A stretch of 64,000 bases of DNA from Diaphorobacter ruginosibacter (GTDB lineage Bacteria > Pseudomonadota > Gammaproteobacteria > Burkholderiales > Burkholderiaceae_C): NCBI RefSeq assembly GCF_014395975.1, contig NZ_CP060714.1, forward strand, positions 62,001 through 126,000, given 5' to 3'. The translations under genes and the position numbers were made by a program. This document shows, one piece after another, positions 1 to 8,649 of the stretch (position 1 is the first letter of the stretch; every line of letters starts with the position of its first letter). The notes under the pieces were generated by a model. The model was not told the origin of the DNA. It was given only the letters and a program-made list of their open reading frames with translations, and searched no databases.

Positions 1-1
1 C

Positions 2-1030
2 GGCATTCCGGAGAAGAACACCGTGGCGCTGCTGCCCACGACGATCGGCGGCCAGAAGGTGAACTACATCATCCTGGATGACGCCTCGGATACCACCGCC
101 GCCGTTGCCAATACCCGCAAGCTGATCAGCGAGAGCAAGGCCGACGTGATCATCGGCTCCAGCACCACGCCCAACTCGCTCGCGATGATCGACGTCGTGG
201 CGGAGAACAAGACACCGATGGTGACGCTGGGTGCCTCGGCACGCATCATCAGCCCGATGGACGCCAAGAAGGCCTGGGTCTTCAAGACACCGCAGAACGA
301 CGCGATGATGGCCGAGGCCATCGCCGAGAGCATGGCCAAGAGCGGCGTGAAGACGGCGGCCTACATCGGCTTCAACGATGCCTATGGCGAAGGCTGGCAG
401 CAGGAATTCAAGAAGGCGGCGGAGGCACGGGGAATCAAGATCGTGGCCACCGAGGCCTTCTCGCGCACCGACACGTCGGTGACCGGCCAGGCACTGAAGA
501 TCATGGCCGCCAAGCCAGACGCGGTGCTGGTGGGGGGCTCCGGCACGCCCGCCGCGCTGCCCGAGAAAACGCTCAAGGAGCGCGGCTACAAGGGCAAGTA
601 CTACCAGACGCACGGCGTCGCGAATGCCGATTTCCTGCGCGTGGGTGGCAAGGACGTCGAGGGCACGCTGCTGCCCGCGGGGCCGGTGCTGGTTGCGCAC
701 CAGTTGCCCGACAGCCATCCGGTGAAGAAGTCCGCAGTCGCCTATGTCGAGTCGTATGAGGCCAAGTACGGCAAGGGTTCGGCCGCGACCTTCGGTGCGC
801 ACCTCTGGGACGCCGCACAGGTGCTGGGCGCCGCCGTTCCCGAAGCGCTGAAGAAGGCCCAGCCGGGCACCGAGGCTTTCCGCACGGCACTGCGTGATGC
901 CATGGAGAACGTCAAGGGCATCGCGGGTGCGCACGGCGTGTTCAGCATGTCGCCGACCGATCACCTCGGCATCCAGCACGGCGTGGTGATGGTCAAGATC
1001 GAGAACGGAACCTGGAAATACACCCCGTAG
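2..1030 (+). CDS. ABC transporter substrate-binding protein, LivK type (5' end missing)
   Basis: The reading frame is already open at the window edge, so the signal peptide and first residues lie upstream. The visible 342 residues are most of a periplasmic-binding-protein type I fold of the Leu/Ile/Val receptor class: an early stretch reading ILDDASD, then TPNS and TLGASA, with a later FNDAYGEGW typical of these receptors. It would bind the solute in the periplasm and deliver it to the permease and ATPases encoded directly downstream. The substrate could be branched-chain amino acids or another amide, aromatic or short-chain acid; the sequence does not settle this. The 139-base gap to livH shows no clear terminator, so the genes are probably one operon. 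Confidence 0.9.
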   Translation, partial: GIPEKNTVALLPTTIGGQKVNYIILDDASDTTAAVANTRKLISESKADVIIGSSTTPNSLAMIDVVAENKTPMVTLGASARIISPMDAKKAWVFKTPQNDAMMAEAIAESMAKSGVKTAAYIGFNDAYGEGWQQEFKKAAEARGIKIVATEAFSRTDTSVTGQALKIMAAKPDAVLVGGSGTPAALPEKTLKERGYKGKYYQTHGVANADFLRVGGKDVEGTLLPAGPVLVAHQLPDSHPVKKSAVAYVESYEAKYGKGSAATFGAHLWDAAQVLGAAVPEALKKAQPGTEAFRTALRDAMENVKGIAGAHGVFSMSPTDHLGIQHGVVMVKIENGTWKYTP

Positions 1031-1169
1031 GCAAGACCTTCGCTGGGAGCAGGGCAGGGGCCACGGCCTGCCGACCGCGGGGACCCCGCCTGATCCGGCG
1101 CCGGTGGACGTCGGGCGCTCCGCCCTTTTGAAATTGCATGCCGCCGCATCGCGGCAAGGGTGATCGAAC

Positions 1170-2201
1170 ATGGATCTGCAGATTGCCTTGCTGCTGGGGC
1201 AGGACGGCATAGTCAATGGCGCCATCTACGGCCTGATGGCGGTGGCGCTGGTGCTGGTGTTTTCGGTCACGCGCGTGATCTTCATTCCGCAGGGGGAGTT
1301 CGTCGCGTTCGGCGCCCTCACCATGGCGATGATGCAGACCGGCAAGGTGCCGACCACGCTGTGGCTGCTGCTGGTGGTGGCGCTGATGTCGCTGGCGGCG
1401 GATGTATGGCGCACATGGCGCGGCGAGACGGTGAACTGGGGCGCCACATGCCTGTGGAGCGTGGTGGTGCCGGTGGCGGCCGCGGTGCTCGCGCTGCTGG
1501 TGCAGCCGTCCGCGCTGATGCTGCAGGCATTGACCACGCTGTGCATCGTCACGCCGCTCGGGCCGCTGATGTACCGCCTTGTCTACCGTCCCATCGCCGA
1601 CGCGAGCGTGCTGTTGTTGCTCATCGTGTCCGTGGCGATGCATGGCGTGATGGTGGGACTGGGGCTGTTGTTCTTCGGGGCAGAGGGGTCGCGGACGCCG
1701 GCGTTCTCCGAAGCGCAGTTCCAGCTAGGCGACCTGTCGATCTCCGGCCAGTCGCTGGTGGTCGTGGGCGTGGCGTTGCTGCTGGTGCTGCTGCTCTACG
1801 CGTTCTTCGAGGGATCGATGGTCGGCAAGGCGCTGCGCGCGACGGCCATCAACCGCGTGGGCGCGCGGCTCGTGGGCGTACCCACGGCGCTCGCGGGCGA
1901 CGTGAGCTTCGCGCTGGCAGCGTTGATCGGCGCGGTGTCCGGCCTCCTGATCGCTCCGCTGACCACGATCTACTACGACACAGGGTTTCTCATCGGCCTC
2001 AAGGGTTTCGTCGCCGCCATCGTCGCGGGGCTGGCGAGCTATCCGCTGGCATTGGCGGGTGCCCTGCTCGTGGGGCTGCTGGAGGCGTTCTCCTCCTTCT
2101 GGGCCAGCGCCTACAAGGAAGTGCTGGTCTTCACGCTGATCATTCCGGTGCTGTGGTGGCGCTCGCGCAGCAGCCACCATGTCGAGGAGGACGAATCATG
2201 A
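1170..2201 (+). CDS. livH: Branched-chain amino acid ABC transporter permease LivH
   Basis: Inner-membrane permease of 343 residues in the LivH/LivM family. The N-terminus (NGAIYGLMAVALVLVFSVTR, then PQGEFVAFGAL) is the family's first transmembrane segment and conserved loop. The C-terminus has the usual GLKGFVAAIVAGL segment followed by a loop toward the ATPases. At 343 residues it is about 40 longer than typical LivH; the extra sequence is around residues 60-110 (tryptophan- and valine-rich). It ends on an ATGA overlap with the fused livM-livG gene, which indicates translational coupling. The ATG at 1170 is chosen because homology begins within the first ten residues. Confidence 0.93.
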   Translation: MDLQIALLLGQDGIVNGAIYGLMAVALVLVFSVTRVIFIPQGEFVAFGALTMAMMQTGKVPTTLWLLLVVALMSLAADVWRTWRGETVNWGATCLWSVVVPVAAAVLALLVQPSALMLQALTTLCIVTPLGPLMYRLVYRPIADASVLLLLIVSVAMHGVMVGLGLLFFGAEGSRTPAFSEAQFQLGDLSISGQSLVVVGVALLLVLLLYAFFEGSMVGKALRATAINRVGARLVGVPTALAGDVSFALAALIGAVSGLLIAPLTTIYYDTGFLIGLKGFVAAIVAGLASYPLALAGALLVGLLEAFSSFWASAYKEVLVFTLIIPVLWWRSRSSHHVEEDES

Positions 2202-4087
2202 ACACCGGCTCCCTCGGCACACGGGCCACGGGCAAGGGTGGCGCGAAGCTCGGCACGCGCACCGTGACGCTGGCGGCCATCGCCGTGCTCGCGCTGTCCT
2301 GGAATTTCCTGCCCGATTTCACGCAGGTGCTGATGGGCTACATCGGGCTCTACGCGCTGGTGGCCGTCGGCCTCGTGCTGCTCACCGGCGTGGGCGGCAT
2401 GACGTCCTTTGGCCAGGCCGCATTCGTGGGGGTGGGCGCCTATGCCACGGCCTTCATCTGCACTTCCCCGGTGGCCGCGCAACTGCTGTCGTCCTGGGTC
2501 GCCGCACCGCTGCTGCCCTGGGTGGGCCTGTTGTTCGGGCTTGTGATCGCATTCGTCGTGGCGTGGATTCTGGGCTCGATCACGGGCAAGCTGCAGGGCC
2601 ACTATCTGCCTTTGTGCACCATCGCGTGGGGGCTCAGCCTGTACTACCTGTTCGGCAACATGGAATTCCTGGGCGGGCAGACCGGCCTGCGCGGCATTCC
2701 GCCGCTCGCGCTTGGCGGCTTCCTGCTCGACTCGCCTCGCCGCATGGGCGTGGTGATCTGGATCGTGCTGCTGATCGCGCTCTGGCTCATGCACAACCTG
2801 CTCGACTCGCGCGAGGGGCGGGCCATCCGCTCGCTCAAGGGCGGCCAGATCATGGCCGAATCGATGGGCGTGAACACGGCGCACTACCGCACCAAGCTGT
2901 TCGTGCTGGCCGCCCTGCTCGCGACGATCTCCGGCTGGCTCTATGCGCACATGCAGCGCTTTGTGAGCCCGGCGCCGTTCAATCTCAACATCGGCATCGA
3001 GTACCTCTTCATGGCGGTGGTGGGCGGCGCGGGCCACCTGTGGGGCGCCGTGCTGGGCGCGGCGGTCATCACGCTGCTCAAGGAAAAGCTGCAGGACATC
3101 CTGCCCGCCATCTTCGGCACCAGCGGCAACTTCGAGGTGATCGTCTTCGGCCTGCTGATGGTGCTCGTGCTGCAGCGCTTTGCGGGGGGGCTCTGGCCCA
3201 CGCTGCAAAGGCTCACCGCGCGCTGGATCGCTCCATCCACTTCCCGGTTGCAAGCTGGCGATGCCGCGCAGCTCGATCAGCGCCAGCCCGCACCGGCGGG
3301 CACGGTGCTGCTGGAGGCGGACAACGTCACCAAGAGGTTCGGCGGCCTCGTCGCCAACAACAAGGTGGCGATGACGCTCGCGGCAGGAGAAGTGCATGCG
3401 CTGATCGGCCCGAACGGCGCGGGCAAGAGCACCTTCTTCAACATGATCTCGGGTGTCGACTCGCCCACCGAGGGCAGCGTGCGCTTCATGGGCGAGACCA
3501 TGCGCGACGCGCCATCGCGCCGCTATGCAGGTCTGGGCCTGTCGCGCACCTTCCAGCACGTGCGCCTGCTGGGCACGCGCACGGTGCTCGAGAACGTGGC
3601 GCTGGGCGCGCACCTGCGGGCGCACAAGGGCTGGGTGGCCTCGATGCTGCTGCGCGACCGCCGTGAGGAGGCTGCGGTGCTCGCCGAGGCGCGCAGGCAG
3701 ATCGAGCGTTGTGGCCTCGGCGCCTTTGTAGACCAGCCTGCCGCATCGCTTGCGCTTGGGCAGCAGCGCATCGTGGAGATCGCGCGCGCGCTCGCAAGCG
3801 GCCCCTCGGCGCTGCTGCTGGACGAGCCGGCAGCGGGCCTGCGCCATCTGGAAAAACAGACCCTCACCGAACTGCTGCGCCAGTTGCGCGCGGAAGGCCT
3901 CGGCATTCTCGTGGTGGAGCACGACATGGGCTTTGTGATGAACCTGGCCGACCGGGTGACGGTGCTCGAGTTCGGCACCGTGATCGCCAGCGGCACGCCG
4001 GAGCAGATCCAGAACGACAAACGCGTGCTCGATGCCTATCTGGGTGGCGGCGAGAACGAACCGCACGAGGTGGAGGTGACGCCGTGA
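2198..4087 (+). CDS. livM-livG: Fused ABC transporter permease-ATPase (LivM-LivG)
   Basis: A 629-residue protein joining two subunits normally encoded separately. Residues about 20-340 are a LivM permease (VLLTGVGGMTSFGQAAFVGV, then MAVVGGAGHLWGAVLGA). After a linker near residues 345-370 comes a LivG ATPase with Walker A GPNGAGKST near residue 404, the signature region read as LALGQQRIVEIARAL instead of a canonical LSGGQ, Walker B LLLDEPAAGL and the switch histidine in VVEHDMGF. The start overlaps the livH stop (ATGA) and the stop overlaps livF (GTGA). Fusion ties one permease half to one ATPase half. Such fusions are known in Burkholderiales, so this is a lineage trait and not a frameshift. 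Confidence 0.93.
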   Translation: MNTGSLGTRATGKGGAKLGTRTVTLAAIAVLALSWNFLPDFTQVLMGYIGLYALVAVGLVLLTGVGGMTSFGQAAFVGVGAYATAFICTSPVAAQLLSSWVAAPLLPWVGLLFGLVIAFVVAWILGSITGKLQGHYLPLCTIAWGLSLYYLFGNMEFLGGQTGLRGIPPLALGGFLLDSPRRMGVVIWIVLLIALWLMHNLLDSREGRAIRSLKGGQIMAESMGVNTAHYRTKLFVLAALLATISGWLYAHMQRFVSPAPFNLNIGIEYLFMAVVGGAGHLWGAVLGAAVITLLKEKLQDILPAIFGTSGNFEVIVFGLLMVLVLQRFAGGLWPTLQRLTARWIAPSTSRLQAGDAAQLDQRQPAPAGTVLLEADNVTKRFGGLVANNKVAMTLAAGEVHALIGPNGAGKSTFFNMISGVDSPTEGSVRFMGETMRDAPSRRYAGLGLSRTFQHVRLLGTRTVLENVALGAHLRAHKGWVASMLLRDRREEAAVLAEARRQIERCGLGAFVDQPAASLALGQQRIVEIARALASGPSALLLDEPAAGLRHLEKQTLTELLRQLRAEGLGILVVEHDMGFVMNLADRVTVLEFGTVIASGTPEQIQNDKRVLDAYLGGGENEPHEVEVTP

Positions 4088-4854
4088 ACGCCAAGGCAGA
4101 CCCATCGCAGCAGGCGCAACCGCAGCTGCACAAACCGCTGCTGCAGCTGCACGGCTTCAGCGTCTCCTATGGCGCGGTGGAGGCCGTGCACCCCGTGGAC
4201 CTGGAGGTGCGCAGCGGCGAGATCGTCACCGTGATCGGCCCGAACGGCGCAGGCAAGACCACGCTGCTGTCGGCCATCATGGGCTTGCTTCCCGCGCGCG
4301 GCGGCATGGAGCTCGATGGCAGGCGCATCGCGCGCGCCACGGTGGAGGGCATGGTCGCGGAGCGTGTTGCCCTGGTGCCGGAAAAGCGGGAGCTGTTCGG
4401 CGACATGACCGTGAAGGACAACCTGCTGCTGGGCGGGTTCCCGCTCTGGCGCAAAGGCCAGCGTGACCAGTCGCAGCGCATGGACGAGGTCTACGCGATC
4501 TTTCCGCGCCTGGGCGAGCGTTGCGCCCAGCTCGCATCGACCCTCTCGGGAGGCGAGCGGCAGATGCTTGCCATCGGCCGGGCGCTGATGGCAAGGCCCC
4601 GCCTGCTGATGCTGGACGAGCCATCGCTGGGCCTCGCGCCGCTGATCGTGCGCGAGGTGCTGAACGTGGTGGCCTCCCTGCGCGCGCATGGGGTCTCGGT
4701 GCTGCTGGTCGAGCAGAATGCGCGGGCGGCGCTGCGCGTGGCCGACCGCGCCTATGTGCTGGAAACGGGAAGCGTCGTGCTCAGCGGAGCCGCGCGCGAC
4801 CTGCTGCACGACGCACGCGTCATCGAGACCTACCTGGGGGCGGTGCGGGCCTGA
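4084..4854 (+). CDS. livF: Branched-chain amino acid ABC transporter ATPase LivF
   Basis: Second ATPase of the importer, 256 residues, starting at a GTG that overlaps the preceding stop. Walker A GPNGAGKTT lies at residues 52-60, the ABC signature LSGGERQML near residue 158, Walker B LLMLDEPSLGLAP just after, and the switch region LLVEQNARAALRVADRAYVL near the C-terminus. The LVPEKRELFGDMTV segment is typical of LivF and separates it from LivG. It pairs with the ATPase half of LivM-LivG to drive uptake. Its last 35 bases overlap the 3' end of the convergent LysR gene. Confidence 0.95.
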   Translation: MNAKADPSQQAQPQLHKPLLQLHGFSVSYGAVEAVHPVDLEVRSGEIVTVIGPNGAGKTTLLSAIMGLLPARGGMELDGRRIARATVEGMVAERVALVPEKRELFGDMTVKDNLLLGGFPLWRKGQRDQSQRMDEVYAIFPRLGERCAQLASTLSGGERQMLAIGRALMARPRLLMLDEPSLGLAPLIVREVLNVVASLRAHGVSVLLVEQNARAALRVADRAYVLETGSVVLSGAARDLLHDARVIETYLGAVRA

Positions 4855-5767
4855 AGGCATCGCCATAGTGCGCGGCCATGTGATCCACCAGCGCACGCAC
4901 CGCAGGCGAGATGAAGCGCGTCGAGGGGTACACCGCGAAGTAGCCGAGCAGGCCCAGATGCACCTCGGGCCAGACGCGCACCAGCTGGCCGCGCTCCATT
5001 GCCGTCTGCACGGTGCGCAACGTGAACGCGCCGATGCCCAGGCCCGCCACGGCGGCCGCATGGGCGGACGCGATCGAGTCGGTTCTGAGGCCACCACCGG
5101 GAGCCACCTGGAGGGTATGTGAAGGCATGGTGCCCTGAGCCTTGTCGTGAAACTGCCAGCGTACGGGCCTGCGGTCGGCGGAATAGGTGATCAGCCGCAG
5201 AGCCTGCAACTGGGCAACGCTGTGCACCGGGCCATGCCGTTCTGCATAGGCCGGCGAGGCGACCAGCACCATCGGCGATTCGGTGAGCTTGCGTGCGGCC
5301 AGCGCGCTGTCGGGCAGCCCTGCGCTGATGCGCACCGCCACGTCGATGCCTTCGCCGAGCATGTCCACGAGGCGATCGGTGCATTGCAGGTCGATGGCAA
5401 GGTGCGGATGAGCCGTGGCGAATGCGGGCAGCCAATCCTGCAGCTCCAGCATGCCGACCGCATGGGGCAGCGACATGCGCAGTGTGCCGTGAAGTTCCGC
5501 GCCGCGCTGGCTGCGGGAGAGGACGCGCTCCGTCTCGCCGATGCGGTCGAGCACCTCCACGCAGGTCCGGTAGTAGTGCTCGCCGGCTTCGGTCGGCGTC
5601 ACGCCGCGCGTGTTGCGGTTGAGCAGTTGCACGCGCAGCGCGGCCTCGAGCTCCTTGACCTGGCGGGATGCGGTGGAGTGCGTGGTGCCCAGTTCATCGG
5701 CGGCCGCGCTGAACCCACGCGATTCGACGACGGCCCGGAACATGCGCATGGCTTGCAGTCTGTCCAC
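4820..5767 (-). CDS. LysR-family transcriptional regulator
   Basis: A 315-residue LysR protein. An N-terminal winged helix (residues about 2-60) contains FSAAADELGTTHSTASRQVK, followed by a linker helix and an effector domain (SLPHAVGMLELQDWLPAF, later RLVDMLGEGIDVAVRIS). I chose the GTG at 5767 because a GGAGGG ribosome site lies 8 bases upstream; an ATG 45 bases further upstream has no such site. It sits just downstream of the cysteine-hydrolase gene on the same strand with a gap of about 50 bases and could be co-transcribed with it. The C-terminus overlaps livF. Effector unknown. Confidence 0.9.
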   Translation of the reverse strand: MDRLQAMRMFRAVVESRGFSAAADELGTTHSTASRQVKELEAALRVQLLNRNTRGVTPTEAGEHYYRTCVEVLDRIGETERVLSRSQRGAELHGTLRMSLPHAVGMLELQDWLPAFATAHPHLAIDLQCTDRLVDMLGEGIDVAVRISAGLPDSALAARKLTESPMVLVASPAYAERHGPVHSVAQLQALRLITYSADRRPVRWQFHDKAQGTMPSHTLQVAPGGGLRTDSIASAHAAAVAGLGIGAFTLRTVQTAMERGQLVRVWPEVHLGLLGYFAVYPSTRFISPAVRALVDHMAAHYGDAFRPAPPPGRSR

Positions 5768-5820
5768 GATGTATTCCCTCCGGCAGGGCCCGGCCCGCCT
5801 TTCTTCATGCATTCATCCGT

Positions 5821-6465
5821 TCATGGCATCCGAAGCGGCAGCGCCAGGATGTCCGAGCTGCGCAGCACGTCGCCGAACGTGTCCTCGATCTCGGCGAGCG
5901 CGGCGCGGTGCAGTGCCTCGTGATCCACCGATTCTCCATCGAATCGCGTGATGCCGCGCGTGGCGCACGCGTCGGAGGCCACGATCACCTGGTAGCCGAG
6001 CGGTGCGGCATCGCGCGCGGCCCCCGCAACGCAGGCATGGGTCATCAGGCCGGCGATCACCAGTGTGCGGATGCCGCGCTGCTGCAGTTGCGCATGGATG
6101 TCGGTGCCCACGAAGACACTCACGTTCTCCTTGCGCACCAGTACGTCGCCCGCGCGTGGTTGCATCTGGGGATGAAAGGCCACGGTGGCGCCGCCGAGTG
6201 CAAAGAGGGCAGAGCCCTCGGGGGCCACGTGCTGGACCTGGAACACGGGAATGGCGTGCTTGTCGGCCCAGGCGACGAGCTGCTGCGTATTCCGCAGGGC
6301 CGCTTCGCCCGCGGGGATCGGCATGCGACCCGAGAAATATTCGTTCTGGAAATCGATGACCAGCAGCGCGGTGCCGCGTGCGTCCAGTTCGGCAAGCGGC
6401 GAGGCGCCCGACATCGCGCGAATCGTGGGGTGCGCGTTGGTGGCTGGGGAGGAGGCGTGAGACAT
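5821..6465 (-). CDS. Isochorismatase-like cysteine hydrolase
   Basis: A 214-residue cytoplasmic hydrolase of the isochorismatase/nicotinamidase superfamily. The catalytic triad is visible: Asp38 in LVIDFQNEY, Lys112 in LVRKENVSVF and Cys145 in LMTHACVAGAARDA, the last preceded by the usual cis-peptide region. Members hydrolyse amides such as nicotinamide, N-carbamoyl compounds or ureas, or isochorismate; the exact substrate cannot be told from sequence. There is a 20-residue non-conserved N-terminal extension, and an internal ATG at residue 18 (MSGASPLAEL) is an alternative start. The LysR gene immediately downstream may be its regulator. Confidence 0.88.
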   Translation of the reverse strand: MSHASSPATNAHPTIRAMSGASPLAELDARGTALLVIDFQNEYFSGRMPIPAGEAALRNTQQLVAWADKHAIPVFQVQHVAPEGSALFALGGATVAFHPQMQPRAGDVLVRKENVSVFVGTDIHAQLQQRGIRTLVIAGLMTHACVAGAARDAAPLGYQVIVASDACATRGITRFDGESVDHEALHRAALAEIEDTFGDVLRSSDILALPLRMP

Positions 6466-6575
6466 GAGGCAGACCTGTGTTGAAAAGGGATGCCGGAAAG
6501 TCTAGGCAGGCATGTCCCTGCCCACAACACGCCAGCGCGTGCAGGACTTGTGCACGGCCTGCACAGGCCATGGGC

Positions 6576-6720
6576 TCACTGGCGTTCGAGTGCGATCAGT
6601 TCGTCCAGCAGCCGGTACAGTTCGAGCAACTGGCCCTTGCCGTCGGTTTTTTTTAAGCCCGGCACGGTGCTGCGCGATCTCGCGCGACAGGCCCCGAACG
6701 AGCTTCAGTCCCGCCGTCAG
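6576..6720 (-). pseudogene. Frameshifted C-terminal coding remnant of an unidentified protein
   Basis: Downstream of the VOC gene on the same strand is a short stretch whose conceptual translation looks coding: LTAGLKLVRGLSREIAQH, then, after a run of eight A on the minus strand (6647-6654), KTDGKGQLLELYRLLDEL ending at a TGA at 6576. The two halves are in different frames, joined by losing one A (seven would restore frame) or by a -1 slip on the A run. No start codon of its own is apparent, because upstream sequence lies inside the VOC gene. It is helical and could be the tail of a MarR-like or other small regulator. Treat as a remnant or a homopolymer sequencing error. Confidence 0.4.
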
Positions 6721-7523
6721 CCGCGCGCTGATGGCTCCATGCCGGTGAAGCCATGCTCCTGCGCGGGGCTCGCCAGCGGGCCCGCGACGCCGCGCAGCAC
6801 CACGCTGACCGGTCCTTCGCCACGTGTTGCAAGGTGCTGCGCCAGGGCCGCATTGCCGCCCTGCGGCGCGAGCCCCTGCAGGACCACGTCGAAGCCACCC
6901 AGTGCGATGCGCACGCTGCGCAGGCCTTGTGTGGCATCGTCCGTTGCGGCGGCCAGCTTCAGGTCGTCGCCCAGCAGCGCGCGCCAGCGTGCGACGCTCA
7001 CGTCGAGGTCGTGTGCGGCCACGGTGATCTCCTCGACCCCGCTGGCGCCGTTGGCGTGGTGCAGCAGCTCGGGCGCATCGGGCACGCGCAGGTTGCGCGG
7101 CGTGATGTCGCCGCACAGAAAGGGCACGTCGGCGGTGTCGTGGCGTGCCGTGGTCCATCGCAGGTACTGGCCGTCGGGGCGCACGCGTTCACCGGGAACC
7201 GGGCCCTTGAGCGTGACCAGCCCGCGTGCGCGGGCTGCCGCCCGCTCGTCCTCCGGCGCGTCTGAGCGCAGGGCGAAGTCGACCAGGCCCTCGCCGCTGC
7301 GCTCCAGCACTGTCCACCAGCGCTCCGCGGGTGCGGGGGAACGCCAGGCCTTGAGCTCGAGGTACGAGCCGTCGGCCAGCACGATGAGCGCGTTGTGCGA
7401 ACTGCGTCCCTGGTGGTCGCCGCCGGGGTAGACCGTGAAGCCGAGCGCGCGGTACTGCTCGATGGAGCGTGCGAGGTCATCGACGGCGATGACCACATGG
7501 TCAAGTGAATGCGAAAGCGTCAT
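6717..7523 (-). CDS. VOC-superfamily glyoxalase-like protein
   Basis: A 268-residue protein with two vicinal-oxygen-chelate modules of the glyoxalase-like (PF13468-type) kind. The N-terminal module begins LDHVVIAVDDLARSIEQYRA and the second begins VEEITVAAHDLDVSVARWRA, each with the His/Glu-type metal positions of the fold. Substrate is unknown. Such proteins are isomerases, dioxygenases or lyases acting on small oxo-acids and their esters. It sits at the distal end of a minus-strand cluster behind the Bug receptor gene (23-base gap) and the TPP enzyme, so it probably acts on the same compound class. The ATG at 7523 places the first beta strand at residue 7. Confidence 0.82.
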   Translation of the reverse strand: MTLSHSLDHVVIAVDDLARSIEQYRALGFTVYPGGDHQGRSSHNALIVLADGSYLELKAWRSPAPAERWWTVLERSGEGLVDFALRSDAPEDERAAARARGLVTLKGPVPGERVRPDGQYLRWTTARHDTADVPFLCGDITPRNLRVPDAPELLHHANGASGVEEITVAAHDLDVSVARWRALLGDDLKLAAATDDATQGLRSVRIALGGFDVVLQGLAPQGGNAALAQHLATRGEGPVSVVLRGVAGPLASPAQEHGFTGMEPSARG

Positions 7524-7546
7524 GGAACCCGAGTCTCTCACTCTTC

Positions 7547-8530
7547 TCACTCCTCCAGCTTGAGTCTGGTTTCCTGCACGAACTTGCGCCAGCGCTCGTA
7601 CTCCTGGTGCGTATGCCTGTCGAGTGCCGGGCCGTCGCTGCCGATCACCTCGAATCCGGCCTGCGTGAGCTTGCTGCGGATGTCGGGCGTCTGCAGCGTG
7701 GCCTGGAATTCGCGCGTCAGGCGCTGCACCGTGGCCGGCGGCGTGGCCGATGGCGCGAAGATGCCGATCCATGAGTAGGCCTCGAAACCGGGAAAACCGC
7801 ACTCGGCCACCGTCGGCACATCGGGCAGCTCGGGCAGGCGGTGGGCGCCCGTCACCGCGAGAGGGCGGATCTTGCCGGCTGCGATCTGCCCGCGCAGTGC
7901 CGCATAGCTCAGCAGCGTGAGCGTGGTGACATTGCCCAGCACGGCCTGCACCGCCGGCCCGCCGCCGCCGAACGGCACGTGCAGTACGAACGTGCCCGAG
8001 CGGCGCTTGATGTCCTCCATCACCAGGTGGTTCATCGAGCCGACACCCGTCGATGCGTAGCTGAACCTGCCCGGGTTGGCCTTGGCCTCCTTGATGAAGT
8101 CGCGCAGGTCCTTGCCTTGCACCGCCTGGGCGTTCGCACCGATCACGAGCGGAAAGCGCACGGCCAGCGTGATGCCGACGAAGTCCTTGAACGTGTCGTA
8201 GGGCAGCCGGGATTTCGCGATCGGGTTGATCGCATGCGTATCGAAGCTCACCAGCAGCGTATTGCCGTCCGGGGTGGACTTGGCAACGTACTGCGTGGCG
8301 ATCTGGCTGGCTGCGCCGGGACGGTTCTCCACGATCACCGGGCGTGCCGCCACTTCGGACAGGCGTGGCTGGATGATGCGGGCGGCGATGTCCGTGCTGC
8401 CGCCGGGCGGGAAGGTCACCTGCAGGCGCATTGGCGCCTCGTCGGCCGAGGCCCACCCGGAGAAGCCGGATGCGGCGGCAGCGGCACCCAGGGCGACGGC
8501 GTGGCGGCGGTTCAGAACAGGTCCTCTCAT
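7547..8530 (-). CDS. Bug-family tripartite tricarboxylate transporter substrate-binding protein
   Basis: A 327-residue periplasmic receptor of the Bug/TctC family. The N-terminus MRGPVLNRRHAVALGAAA has a twin-arginine-like pair and an alanine-rich hydrophobic core ending near ASA, so it is exported. The mature domain shows hallmarks PPGGSTDIAAR, VENRPGA, DGNTLL, KANPGRFSYAST and VPTVAE. No TctA/TctB genes are adjacent, as is usual for orphan Bug genes in this family; the permease could be elsewhere, including the one near 40-42 kb. Its place between a TPP enzyme and a VOC protein suggests that the ligand is a carboxylate metabolised by those enzymes. Confidence 0.92.
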   Translation of the reverse strand: MRGPVLNRRHAVALGAAAAASGFSGWASADEAPMRLQVTFPPGGSTDIAARIIQPRLSEVAARPVIVENRPGAASQIATQYVAKSTPDGNTLLVSFDTHAINPIAKSRLPYDTFKDFVGITLAVRFPLVIGANAQAVQGKDLRDFIKEAKANPGRFSYASTGVGSMNHLVMEDIKRRSGTFVLHVPFGGGGPAVQAVLGNVTTLTLLSYAALRGQIAAGKIRPLAVTGAHRLPELPDVPTVAECGFPGFEAYSWIGIFAPSATPPATVQRLTREFQATLQTPDIRSKLTQAGFEVIGSDGPALDRHTHQEYERWRKFVQETRLKLEE

Positions 8531-8649
8531 GCGGTGCTCCTTTGAAAAGTGAGGTTCGGAAACGAGATTCGGTGGTCGGGGCGCGGGCCTCGGCACGGAT
8601 TGCAGCACAGACCGTGGCGCAGAAGGTGCGACCGGCGGCCCCGGGCGCA

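Noticed and set aside
2198..2230. Possible frameshift artefact making the LivM-LivG fusion.
   Set aside because: The frame is continuous through both domains and overlaps with neighbours are regular (ATGA and GTGA), so the fusion is real.
2111..4105. Long open frame (about 660 codons) on the minus strand opposite livM-livG.
   Set aside because: It has the His/Arg/Gln-rich composition of a GC-rich antisense shadow, while the plus strand encodes clear permease and ATPase motifs.
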